From Pseudomonadota bacterium (lineage in GTDB: Bacteria > Pseudomonadota > Alphaproteobacteria > Rhizobiales > Beijerinckiaceae), in assembly GCA_021780015.1 (NCBI GenBank), contig JAJXZN010000150.1, positions 1 to 9,927 of the forward strand: DNA of 9,927 nucleotides, in the 5' to 3' direction. Numbering within the stretch: position 1 is the stretch's first letter; every line of letters begins with the position of its first letter. Below, piece by piece: positions 1 to 4,760 of this stretch. The notes beneath the pieces were generated by a model that worked only from the letters and a program-made list of their open reading frames with translations, was not told the origin of the DNA and did no database searches. The position numbers were made by a program, and so were the translations under genes.

Positions 1-268
1 GGCGCTCGACATGTCGGTCCAGGCACAAATCGTCGATCTGCTGCGGCAATTGCAGGAAAAGCGCCAGCTTGCCTATCTCTTCATCAGCCACGATCTGCGC
101 GTCGTGAAAGCGCTTGCCAATGAGATCATCGTCATGCGCCACGGCAAGGTCGTGGAGCAAGGCGCCGCCAGCGAGATTTTCGCGCATCCGCAGAGCGAAT
201 ATACGAAGGCGCTGTTCGCTGCGGCCTTTGCCATCGAGGCCGACCGCAGCGGTGTCGTCGCGCAATAG
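1..268 (+). CDS. yejF: Peptide/microcin ABC transporter ATP-binding protein, C-terminal part (YejF-like)
   Basis: This is the 3' end of a gene cut by the left edge; 88 codons are visible, in the frame starting at base 2. The protein is the ATPase that powers import of oligopeptides (microcin C-type) through a membrane permease. The visible part starts with the D-loop (ALD, after an expected SA) followed by MSVQAQIVDLL. The H-loop ISHDLRVV comes next, with the switch histidine about 30 residues in, and then IVMRHGKVVEQG, the usual last strand of an ABC nucleotide-binding domain. The tail SEYTKALFAAAF is typical of the dipeptide/oligopeptide C-terminal extension. Walker A, the signature motif and Walker B lie outside the window. 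The stop TAG is at 266-268. YejF is preferred over OppF/DppF because of the MSVQAQIVDLL segment and the alphaproteobacterial setting, but a sister peptide ATPase is possible. It converges on the bufferin operon. Confidence 0.85.
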   Translation, partial: ALDMSVQAQIVDLLRQLQEKRQLAYLFISHDLRVVKALANEIIVMRHGKVVEQGAASEIFAHPQSEYTKALFAAAFAIEADRSGVVAQ

Positions 269-289
269 GGCGCCTTACTTGAGCGCCTC
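269..289. terminator. Weak inverted repeat between convergent genes
   Basis: The gap between the YejF-like stop and the DoxX-family stop holds GGCGC (269-273) and GCGCC (283-287) around a 9-base loop, a 5-bp GC-only stem. No T run follows on either strand, so it is at best a weak bidirectional terminator. The placement between two convergent stop codons is the main argument for it. Confidence 0.3.
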
Positions 290-778
290 TCACTTGGCCT
301 TGCGCGAGACGATACCGAAATGTTTCGCGATGAAATGGTCGAGCGAGATCAGGCCCGGCCCGCGCGTGATCACGAGCAGAAAGCAGGTCGCCCAGACGCC
401 ATGCGTCGGCCAGGCGTCGGGATAGACGAAAATCTCGATGATCGAGGTCATGATCAGCAGCGAGAATGCGGCGAAGCGGCTGGCAAGGCCGAGCACGAGC
501 AAGATCGGAAAGAAATGTTCGGCGAAGGCCGCCGCATAGGCTGCCGCCGTCGGGTCGACGAGCGGCAGTTTATATTCGTCCTGGAAGAGCGCGATGGCGC
601 TGTCGCTCAGATGCCAGCCCTCGATCTTGGTCTGGCCCGATTGCCAGAAGACGGCGGCGGGAAACACCCGTGCCGCGAGGCCCAAGACCCAGTAGGGCAG
701 GGATTCAAGCAAGCCGATGACTTGCGCGGCGCGCCGCAGGAGCGAACCTTGCTTGGCGGGAAGTGAAACACTGCTCAT
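290..778 (-). CDS. DoxX family membrane protein, last gene of the bufferin operon
   Basis: This is a 162-residue DoxX-family inner-membrane protein with about four predicted helices (roughly residues 25-45, 77-98, 100-118 and 126-141). Family-like segments are FPAAVFWQSGQTKIEGW (39-55), AEHFFPILLVLGLASRFAA (86-104) and the C-terminal SLDHFI (145-150). The ATG at 778 overlaps the bufC stop as ATGA and has an AAGGA-like site (787-791) 8 bases upstream, which fixes the start although the frame is open further upstream. DoxX proteins are common companions of DUF2282/DUF692/DUF2063 genes. Their role there is uncertain; a redox or membrane-associated step in peptide maturation or export is inference. 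No CXXC pair is present, and the single cysteine (C132) lies in the last helix, so a thioredoxin-like mechanism is not supported. Confidence 0.85.
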   Translation of the reverse strand: MSSVSLPAKQGSLLRRAAQVIGLLESLPYWVLGLAARVFPAAVFWQSGQTKIEGWHLSDSAIALFQDEYKLPLVDPTAAAYAAAFAEHFFPILLVLGLASRFAAFSLLIMTSIIEIFVYPDAWPTHGVWATCFLLVITRGPGLISLDHFIAKHFGIVSRKAK

Positions 779-1542
779 CGTATCGTTCCTTCGGGAGGCA
801 TGGACATGTGCGAGACGAGGCCGGCGCTGAACAGCGCCGCGAGATTGAGCGTGAGATCGAAATCGGCCGCGGATAGCTGCGCGGTTTCGGCCGCTTCGGC
901 GAGCGGCGTGGCGCGCGCCAGCGCTGTAAGAAAAGCCGCGCCGCCGGGCGGCAATATGCGGACCTCGACATCGATCGCCGGCCGCGAAATAAGCGCGGCC
1001 TGGTCGCGCCAATCATCGATATTTGCGAACGGCTGTTCGCCTGTGTTCATCGCCCAGATGGTGACGATCGGATGGGCCGAGACGATGATGGCGACCGCCG
1101 GATGCAGCGTGACGCGCAGGTCGGCGAGCGACTCGGCCGAGAGGACGGCGAGCGTCTCGGGCCCGAGCGGCGCTGCGTCGGCAGCGTGATAGGCGTGGGT
1201 GCGCGCCGCTTCCAGCCGGGCGAGATCGCCGAGATAAGGAATCTCCGCGCAGGCGGGCAGGCGCTCGAGGAAATCGGCAAAATCTTCCCCATAGATGGCG
1301 ATTCTCCGCGACGTCGGCGGATGGCGGGCGACGAATAAGCGTGCGGCTTCGGCGAAAAATTCCTCGCCCACGACGCGACGCACCGCCGGAAAGCGTGTCG
1401 CCAAGGCCTCGATCAGGCTCACGGCGACATTGTTGCGATAGATCGCAAAGCGGCTGCGATGACCGGCGCTGACCGTCGCCGGCGCGGCGAGATCCGGATC
1501 GAGCAGGGCTGCGGCGAATTGGGCTTGGCTCATGGCGCTCAC
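775..1542 (-). CDS. bufC: BufC/HvfC-like DUF2063 protein, partner of the MNIO enzyme
   Basis: This 255-residue protein has the DUF2063 N-terminal domain: RFAIYRNNVAVSLIEAL (31-47), then FPAVRRVVGEEFFAEAARLF (51-70) and IAIYGEDFADFLE (81-93). YLGDLARLEAARTHAYHA (103-120) follows, and a C-terminal beta-rich half runs to 255. In DUF692 operons this subunit (BufC, HvfC, MbnC-like) binds the MNIO enzyme and helps present the precursor peptide; older annotations call the domain 'putative DNA-binding', which I do not favour here. The start is probably GTG at 1542, overlapping the bufB stop as GTGA; an in-frame ATG at 1533 is the alternative, and neither has a clear Shine-Dalgarno site, fitting translational coupling. 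The stop overlaps the next gene's ATG. The domain call is firm; function is taken from the family and context. Confidence 0.88.
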   Translation of the reverse strand: MSAMSQAQFAAALLDPDLAAPATVSAGHRSRFAIYRNNVAVSLIEALATRFPAVRRVVGEEFFAEAARLFVARHPPTSRRIAIYGEDFADFLERLPACAEIPYLGDLARLEAARTHAYHAADAAPLGPETLAVLSAESLADLRVTLHPAVAIIVSAHPIVTIWAMNTGEQPFANIDDWRDQAALISRPAIDVEVRILPPGGAAFLTALARATPLAEAAETAQLSAADFDLTLNLAALFSAGLVSHMSMPPEGTIR

Positions 1543-2402
1543 GCAGCCTGATGCGATTGGGCTTTGCGCGCGGCCTCGAGGATCTCGCCCGCTTTTGCAG
1601 CCTCATCGACGAGCGCCGGCCAAGCCGGCACGTCGTTGTCGCGTTCGATCAGGCTTGGCCGCGGCCCGGTGCGCGCCAGCACCCATTGGTAAAGCGCAAA
1701 GACGGGGTCTGCGATCGGCGCCCCATGCGTGTCGATGAGCAGGGTGCGGCCTTCGGCATCGGTCGCATCGCTATGGCCGGCGAGATGGATTTCGCCAATC
1801 CATTGGAGCGGGAAAGCGTCGAGATAGGTCTTCGGATCGAAACCCAGGTTGACGGCGCTGACATAGACATTGTTGATGTCGAGCAGCCGGCCACAGCCGG
1901 TGCGGGCGGCGAGCTCGGCGAGAAATTGCGGCTCGGCGATCGTGCCGTCGGAAAAGCTCAGATAGCTTGCCGGATTTTCGATCAGCACGCGGCATTGCAG
2001 CGCCGCCTGCAATTCATCGACATGCGCGGCGACGCGCTTGAGCGTCGCCTCATTCAGCGGCAGCGGCAGAAGATCGTTGAAATAGGTCTCGTTGTGCGAG
2101 GCCCAGGCCAAATGTTCGGAAAAGCTCTCCGGCTCGTAGCGCGCGCACAGCGCCTTGAGGGCCGCAAGATGATGGCCGTCGAGCCGCGTCTCGCCGCCGA
2201 TCGAAAGACCGACGCCGTGCAGCGACAGCGCATAGTCGCGCCGTAAGGCGGCGAGCTGGCGATGCGGGACGCCGCCGGCGCCGAAATAATTTTCGGCATG
2301 GACCTCGAAAAAGCCGACCGCCGCCGGAGCCGCCGCGATATCGGAAAAATGTTGCGGCTTGAAACCGAGGCCGATCTCGGCCGGCAGCGAAGCGAAGCTC
2401 AT
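1539..2402 (-). CDS. bufB: BufB/MbnB-like DUF692 multinuclear non-heme iron oxidase (MNIO)
   Basis: This 287-residue TIM-barrel enzyme of the DUF692 family should modify cysteines of the BufA precursor (oxazolone/thioamide or thiooxazole-type chemistry in characterised relatives) in the cytoplasm with O2. Conserved segments are IGLGFKPQHF (10-19), FFEVHAENYF (31-40), SLHGVGLSIGG (60-70), FSEHLAW (94-100), LIENPASYLSF (140-150), LLDINNVYVSAVNLGFDP (173-190), GEIHLAGHSD (203-212), IDTHG (223-227) and SLIERD (250-255). The candidate metal ligands H62, H97, E142, D175, N177, H206, H210, D224, H226 and E253 are all in place. I chose ATG 2402, which has GGGG(AC) 8 bases upstream and gives the usual N-terminus; a GTG at 2429 would add nine residues. 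It follows bufA after 112 bases and overlaps bufC by 4. Confidence 0.93.
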   Translation of the reverse strand: MSFASLPAEIGLGFKPQHFSDIAAAPAAVGFFEVHAENYFGAGGVPHRQLAALRRDYALSLHGVGLSIGGETRLDGHHLAALKALCARYEPESFSEHLAWASHNETYFNDLLPLPLNEATLKRVAAHVDELQAALQCRVLIENPASYLSFSDGTIAEPQFLAELAARTGCGRLLDINNVYVSAVNLGFDPKTYLDAFPLQWIGEIHLAGHSDATDAEGRTLLIDTHGAPIADPVFALYQWVLARTGPRPSLIERDNDVPAWPALVDEAAKAGEILEAARKAQSHQAA

Positions 2403-2440
2403 GGCGAAAGTCCCCGCGTCAATCGGCACGCAAGCCCGCA

Positions 2441-2455
2441 GCCCGCGTACCGGGC
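2441..2455 (-). repeat. Small inverted repeat GCCCG/CGGGC in the bufA-bufB gap
   Basis: GCCCG (2441-2445) and CGGGC (2451-2455) form a perfect 5-bp GC stem with a 5-base loop, directly after the T run of the larger hairpin. It could be a second structure in the read-through transcript ahead of bufB, or simply a consequence of high GC. No function is assigned. Confidence 0.3.
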
Positions 2456-2510
2456 AAAATCACGAGAGCGGAGTGGGCGCGGACAACCCGCATCCAACAC
2501 CGCCCTCGCG
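2456..2510 (-). terminator. Strong hairpin plus short T run between bufA and bufB (likely partial terminator or mRNA 3'-end stabiliser)
   Basis: Reading the minus strand, CGCGAGGGCGG (2510-2500) pairs with CCGCTCTCGTG (2471-2461) over 11 bp, with two G-U wobbles. After one T-T mismatch, two more pairs form (2498-2497 with 2473-2474). The loop holds a small inner hairpin GCGG/CCGC (2491-2488 with 2482-2479). The stem is followed immediately by ATTTTG (2460-2455). The hairpin begins 4 bases after the bufA stop codon. The stem and T run are seen directly. Partial termination, or protection of the short bufA mRNA, is inferred from its position between a peptide gene and its enzyme gene. The T run is only four bases, so read-through into bufB is expected. 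Confidence 0.6.
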
Positions 2511-2514
2511 CATC

Positions 2515-2796
2515 TCACATTTTCTCGGTCAAGGAGCCGGCGCCCTTGGGCGTCTTCATCGCGGTGCAGGTGCCCTTGGGCACGAGTTTGAAATAATGGC
2601 CATCGTAATCGATCGGCTGGGTTCCGGCGCAGGTGGTGCCGGCCCCGGCGGCGCAATCGTTATGGCCCTTCAGCGCCACGCCGTAACATTTTTCGGTCTT
2701 TTTGGCATCGGCCTGCGCCTGGACGGATACGAGCGCGATGGCGGCGGCGAGCGAGGAGGCCAAGGTGGCCTTCGTCAGTCCCGATTTGGTCGTCAT
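2515..2796 (-). CDS. bufA: Bufferin-type precursor peptide (DUF2282), exported Cys-rich metal-binding peptide
   Basis: This 93-residue precursor starts with a signal peptide: basic MTTKSGLTK, a hydrophobic core at about residues 10-25, and a signal-peptidase-like AQA before D30. The mature part has four cysteines, C37, C48, C56 and C77, in the DUF2282 pattern EKCYGVA, HNDCAAG, GTTCAGT and KGTCTA. In this family (bufferins, also annotated gig or HvfA-like) a DUF692 enzyme converts some cysteines to sulfur heterocycles, and the exported peptide binds copper in the periplasm. The start is ATG 2796, with a perfect AAGGAG six bases upstream; a longer open frame to 2856 is rejected because it would run through the leader hairpin. 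It is the first gene of the operon, behind a SigF-like promoter and a strong ribosome site, consistent with being the most highly made product. Copper as the metal is inferred from the family. Confidence 0.92.
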   Translation of the reverse strand: MTTKSGLTKATLASSLAAAIALVSVQAQADAKKTEKCYGVALKGHNDCAAGAGTTCAGTQPIDYDGHYFKLVPKGTCTAMKTPKGAGSLTEKM

Positions 2797-2802
2797 AAAT
2801 TG

Positions 2803-2808
2803 CTCCTT
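2803..2808 (-). promoter_or_regulatory. Shine-Dalgarno site of bufA
   Basis: The minus strand reads AAGGAG here, six bases before ATG 2796. It is by far the strongest ribosome binding site in this operon and decides the bufA start against the longer open frame. Confidence 0.85.
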
Positions 2809-2822
2809 GAGCCTTGTGGAAG

Positions 2823-2861
2823 GGGCCGTCGTCGATCTGGGGTTGGCAACCCGCACGGCCC
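2823..2861 (-). ncRNA. Nested hairpin in the bufA 5' leader
   Basis: On the minus strand GGGCCGT (2861-2855) pairs perfectly with ACGGCCC (2829-2823), a 7-bp outer stem. Inside it GGGTT (2852-2848) pairs with AACCC (2844-2840) around a GCC loop. The outer stem begins within a few bases of the transcription start predicted from the CGTA box. The structure is plainly visible. It is placed to stabilise the 5' end of the mRNA or to act as a regulatory leader, but no known riboswitch class is recognised. GGGTTGCCAACCC could alternatively be a DNA operator. Confidence 0.45.
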
Positions 2862-2864
2862 TAG

Positions 2865-2890
2865 TACGAGGCGCCTTCGATGGCCGTTAC
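2865..2890 (-). promoter_or_regulatory. SigF-type (ECF) promoter of the bufferin operon
   Basis: The minus strand shows GTAACG (2890-2885), a 16-base spacer and CGTA (2868-2865). This matches the ECF layout I recall for Caulobacter SigF (GTAAC-type -35, 16-base spacer, CGWA-type -10). It predicts a start about 2857-2862 and a leader of roughly 60-65 bases before bufA. The same -35 hexamer and spacer recur in front of the divergent sigma gene, which strongly raises confidence. Confidence 0.75.
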
Positions 2891-2948
2891 CGGCGGCGCC
2901 GACGATTTTAGATCACGAAGGCGTGACAACACGAGGCCAAAAAGGCAT

Positions 2949-2974
2949 GTAACGCCAAGCAGGGTTTTTGCGAA
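2949..2974 (+). promoter_or_regulatory. SigF-type (ECF) autoregulatory promoter of sigF-nrsF
   Basis: The plus strand shows GTAACG (2949-2954), a 16-base spacer and CGAA (2971-2974), sharing hexamer and spacer with the bufA promoter. It predicts a start near 2980-2982, only about ten bases before the chosen GTG at 2991. An ECF sigma factor transcribing its own gene is usual. The position excludes the longer reading frame that begins at 2880, because the promoter would lie inside that gene. Confidence 0.72.
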
Positions 2975-2990
2975 CAAGCTAAGAGGGTGC

Positions 2991-3551
2991 GTGCGGCCAG
3001 ACCGGGATAGCGAGTGGAGTTCTCTTCTGCGCGCCGCTAATGCCGGGGATTCGCTGTCCTATCAGCGATTCCTGCGGGAATTGGCGCCGGTGCTGCGGGC
3101 CTTCGTGCGGCGTTTGCTGGCGCGGACAAATTCGGCAGGGGCTGAGGCTGAGGATATTGTGCAGGACATTCTGCTGGCCATCCATCTGAAACGGCAGACG
3201 TGGATCGAAACTGCGCCGGTGACGCCTTGGGTTTTCACCATTGCCCGGCATAAGACGATCGACGCCTTGCGCCGCCGAGGCCGGCATGTCGACGTCCCCA
3301 TTGACGATTTTACGGAGATGCTCACGGCCGACACCGAAGAGCCCAATCTCGCCAGCCTTTATATCGACCGCCAGCTCGGCACGCTGCCCGAAGTGCAGCG
3401 CAAGGTCGTGCAGGCCATTGCGGTCGCCGGCGATTCGATTGCCGAGGCGGCGGAGAAGCTGATGATGACGCGGGGCGCCGTGCGGGTCGCCCTGCATCGC
3501 GGGCTCGCCGCGCTCGCCGCACGCACCTCCAGGGGAGGCGGCGCGGCATGA
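2991..3551 (+). CDS. sigF: ECF sigma factor, SigF-like (DUF1109/NrsF-associated group)
   Basis: This 186-residue protein has only sigma regions 2 and 4. Region 2 spans about residues 24-97, with EDIVQDILLAIH (54-65) and PWVFTIARHKTIDALRRR (79-96). Region 4 spans about 129-175, with LGTLPEVQRKVV (129-140) and a helix-turn-helix from SIAEAAEKL to AVRVALHRGLAAL. It directs RNA polymerase to stress promoters once freed from its membrane anti-sigma factor. I chose GTG 2991: AAGAGG lies at 2981-2986, the SigF-like promoter ends at 2974, and the resulting length is normal. An ATG at 2880 would add 37 unrelated, promoter-spanning residues. The stop overlaps the ATG of nrsF (ATGA), so the two are made together. 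The likely targets are its own promoter and the bufferin operon. The family is certain; the SigF name rests on the DUF1109 partner and the divergent bufferin genes. Confidence 0.9.
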   Translation: MRPDRDSEWSSLLRAANAGDSLSYQRFLRELAPVLRAFVRRLLARTNSAGAEAEDIVQDILLAIHLKRQTWIETAPVTPWVFTIARHKTIDALRRRGRHVDVPIDDFTEMLTADTEEPNLASLYIDRQLGTLPEVQRKVVQAIAVAGDSIAEAAEKLMMTRGAVRVALHRGLAALAARTSRGGGAA

Positions 3552-4183
3552 AAACCGATGACCTGATCCGTAGCCTGGCGCAGGACAGCGCACCGCGCAT
3601 GTCTCTCGCGCAGGCGCTTCTTTACGGCTTTCTTCCAGGCGTCGCGGTCTCGCTCGTCTTCTATTCTCTGGCCATCGGCCTGCGCCCGCATCTCTTCACA
3701 CTGCTGCCCGACTGGCGCATCCTGTTCAAGATTGCTTTCCCGGTCGCCGTTTTTGCCTGCGCCGGGCCTCTGGCCTTGCAACTGGCCAGGCCACGCGGCG
3801 ACCCGCGGCCGCTGGTGCTGATCTTGATCGCGCTGCTGATTGTGCTCGCCGGCGCGGTCCTGATCGAACTCGCGGTCGTTCCGCCGGACCTCTGGCGTGT
3901 GCGCCTCATCGGCCACAACGCCCTTGTCTGCATGGTGCTGATCCCGCTGATGTCGGCGGCGCCGCTGGTCGGCACCCTCATCGCCCTGCATCGTGGCGCG
4001 CCGGACAATCCCGGTCTCGCCGGCGCCGTCGCAGGGCTTTTTGCCGGCGCGTTCGGCGCTTCGCTTTACGCGACCCATTGCCCCGACGATTCGCCGCTTT
4101 TCGTCGCGACCTGGTATACGCTCGCCGTACTGGTCGTCATGGCGGTCGGGGCGCTTGCGGGCAGCCGCTGGCTGCGCTGGTAA
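3548..4183 (+). CDS. nrsF: NrsF-type anti-sigma factor (DUF1109), six-helix membrane protein
   Basis: This is a 211-residue integral membrane protein with about six helices (around 24-44, 60-80, 88-110, 124-146, 155-175 and 186-206) and a short cytoplasmic N-terminus, MKTDDLIRSLAQDS, typical of DUF1109 anti-sigma factors. It should hold the preceding sigma factor inactive at the inner membrane. It has three cysteines: C71, C128 (ALVCMVLIPL) and C178 (YATHCPDD). C128 and C178 match in position and 50-residue spacing the two conserved cysteines that I recall being needed for NrsF function in Caulobacter. They lie at or near the periplasmic ends of helices, suited to sensing metal or thiol stress; that role is inference. 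The ATG overlaps the sigF stop, and the gene converges on regA. Confidence 0.88.
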   Translation: MKTDDLIRSLAQDSAPRMSLAQALLYGFLPGVAVSLVFYSLAIGLRPHLFTLLPDWRILFKIAFPVAVFACAGPLALQLARPRGDPRPLVLILIALLIVLAGAVLIELAVVPPDLWRVRLIGHNALVCMVLIPLMSAAPLVGTLIALHRGAPDNPGLAGAVAGLFAGAFGASLYATHCPDDSPLFVATWYTLAVLVVMAVGALAGSRWLRW

Positions 4184-4185
4184 TT

Positions 4186-4241
4186 TATTTCACTCGAACT
4201 ATTTCACTTGAACTATTTCACTTGAACTATTTCACTTGCCG
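4186..4241. repeat. 14-bp tandem repeat, three and a part copies
   Basis: The unit TATTTCACTTGAAC occurs at 4186-4199 (one change, T to C, in CACTCGAAC), 4200-4213 and 4214-4227. A fourth copy, 4228-4241, matches for its first 11 bases. The array fills the gap between the nrsF stop (4183) and the regA stop (4227-4229), and its last copy supplies the final codons and stop of regA. Each unit contains TTCACTTGAA, an interrupted palindrome with arms TTCA/TGAA. It is AT-rich against a GC-rich background. It probably arose by slippage or unequal duplication of the regA end; a protein-binding array is possible but unsupported. No convincing terminator is visible here. Confidence 0.9.
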
Positions 4242-4760
4242 CTTTTCGAGTTTGCGGGCGAGCGTGCGCCGGTGCATGCCGAGCCGCCGCGCCGTTTCCG
4301 AAATATTGAAATCGGCTTCGACCAGCGTGCGGTGGATATGTTCCCATTCGAGCGTCTTGATCGAGGTCGGGCGCTCTGTCAGGGGAACCTGCGTATCGCC
4401 GGCCGATCGCTGGAAGGCTTCCTCGATATCGTCGGTATTTGACGGCTTGGCGAGATAGTGGCGGGCGCCAAGCTTGATGGCTTCGACGGCGGTTGCGATG
4501 CTGGCATAGCCGGTCAAGACGACGATCAGCATTTCGGAATCGTGCGCGTGCAAGGCCTCGACGCAGGCAAGGCCCGAGCCGCCGCCGAGTTTGAGGTCCA
4601 CCACCGCATAGCCGGGGTTCTGTGTTTCGAGCAACGTTTTCACCCCGCCGAGGCTGTCGGCGTGCAGCACCTTGTAATCGCGGCGCTCGAAAGAGCGCTT
4701 CAGCGTATTGGCAAAGGCGACGTCGTCCTCGACGATGATCAGCAAACGCTCATTGACCAT
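4227..4760 (-). CDS. regA: Redox response regulator RegA (PrrA/ActR family)
   Basis: This 177-residue two-domain regulator is the partner of RegB and controls respiratory, redox and carbon/nitrogen genes in alphaproteobacteria. The receiver domain (about 5-120) has acidic residues E11, D12 and D13, phospho-acceptor D55 in AVVDLKL, T83 in VVLTGYASIATAV, and K105 in YLAKP. A linker leads to the Fis-type helix-turn-helix: WEHIHRTLVEADFNISETARRLGMHRRTLARKLEKR (139-174), whose NISETARRLGMHRRTL segment is the RegA family hallmark. Its ATG overlaps the end of regB by 11 bases, so both are co-translated from one mRNA. In Rhodobacter regA and regB are divergent; the same-strand regB-regA order here resembles actS-actR of Rhizobiales. 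Its last codons lie in a tandem repeat. Confidence 0.93.
   Translation of the reverse strand: MVNERLLIIVEDDVAFANTLKRSFERRDYKVLHADSLGGVKTLLETQNPGYAVVDLKLGGGSGLACVEALHAHDSEMLIVVLTGYASIATAVEAIKLGARHYLAKPSNTDDIEEAFQRSAGDTQVPLTERPTSIKTLEWEHIHRTLVEADFNISETARRLGMHRRTLARKLEKRQVK

Noticed and set aside
775..1542. Reading the DUF2063 protein as a DNA-binding regulator of the operon
   Set aside because: The old domain label suggests this, but operon position next to a DUF692 enzyme and precursor fits the MNIO partner role. Regulation is already explained by SigF/NrsF.
1551..2246. 231-codon plus-strand open frame inside bufB
   Set aside because: It is antisense to the conserved MNIO motifs; the open frame follows from codon bias.
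2682..2707. GTAACA on the plus strand inside bufA as a third SigF promoter
   Set aside because: The base run 16 nucleotides downstream reads GCAT, not a CGWA box, and no gene follows in that direction.
2880..2990. N-terminal extension of the sigma factor from ATG 2880
   Set aside because: It would add 37 Arg-rich residues not typical of ECF sigma factors and place the SigF-like promoter (2949-2974) inside the coding region.
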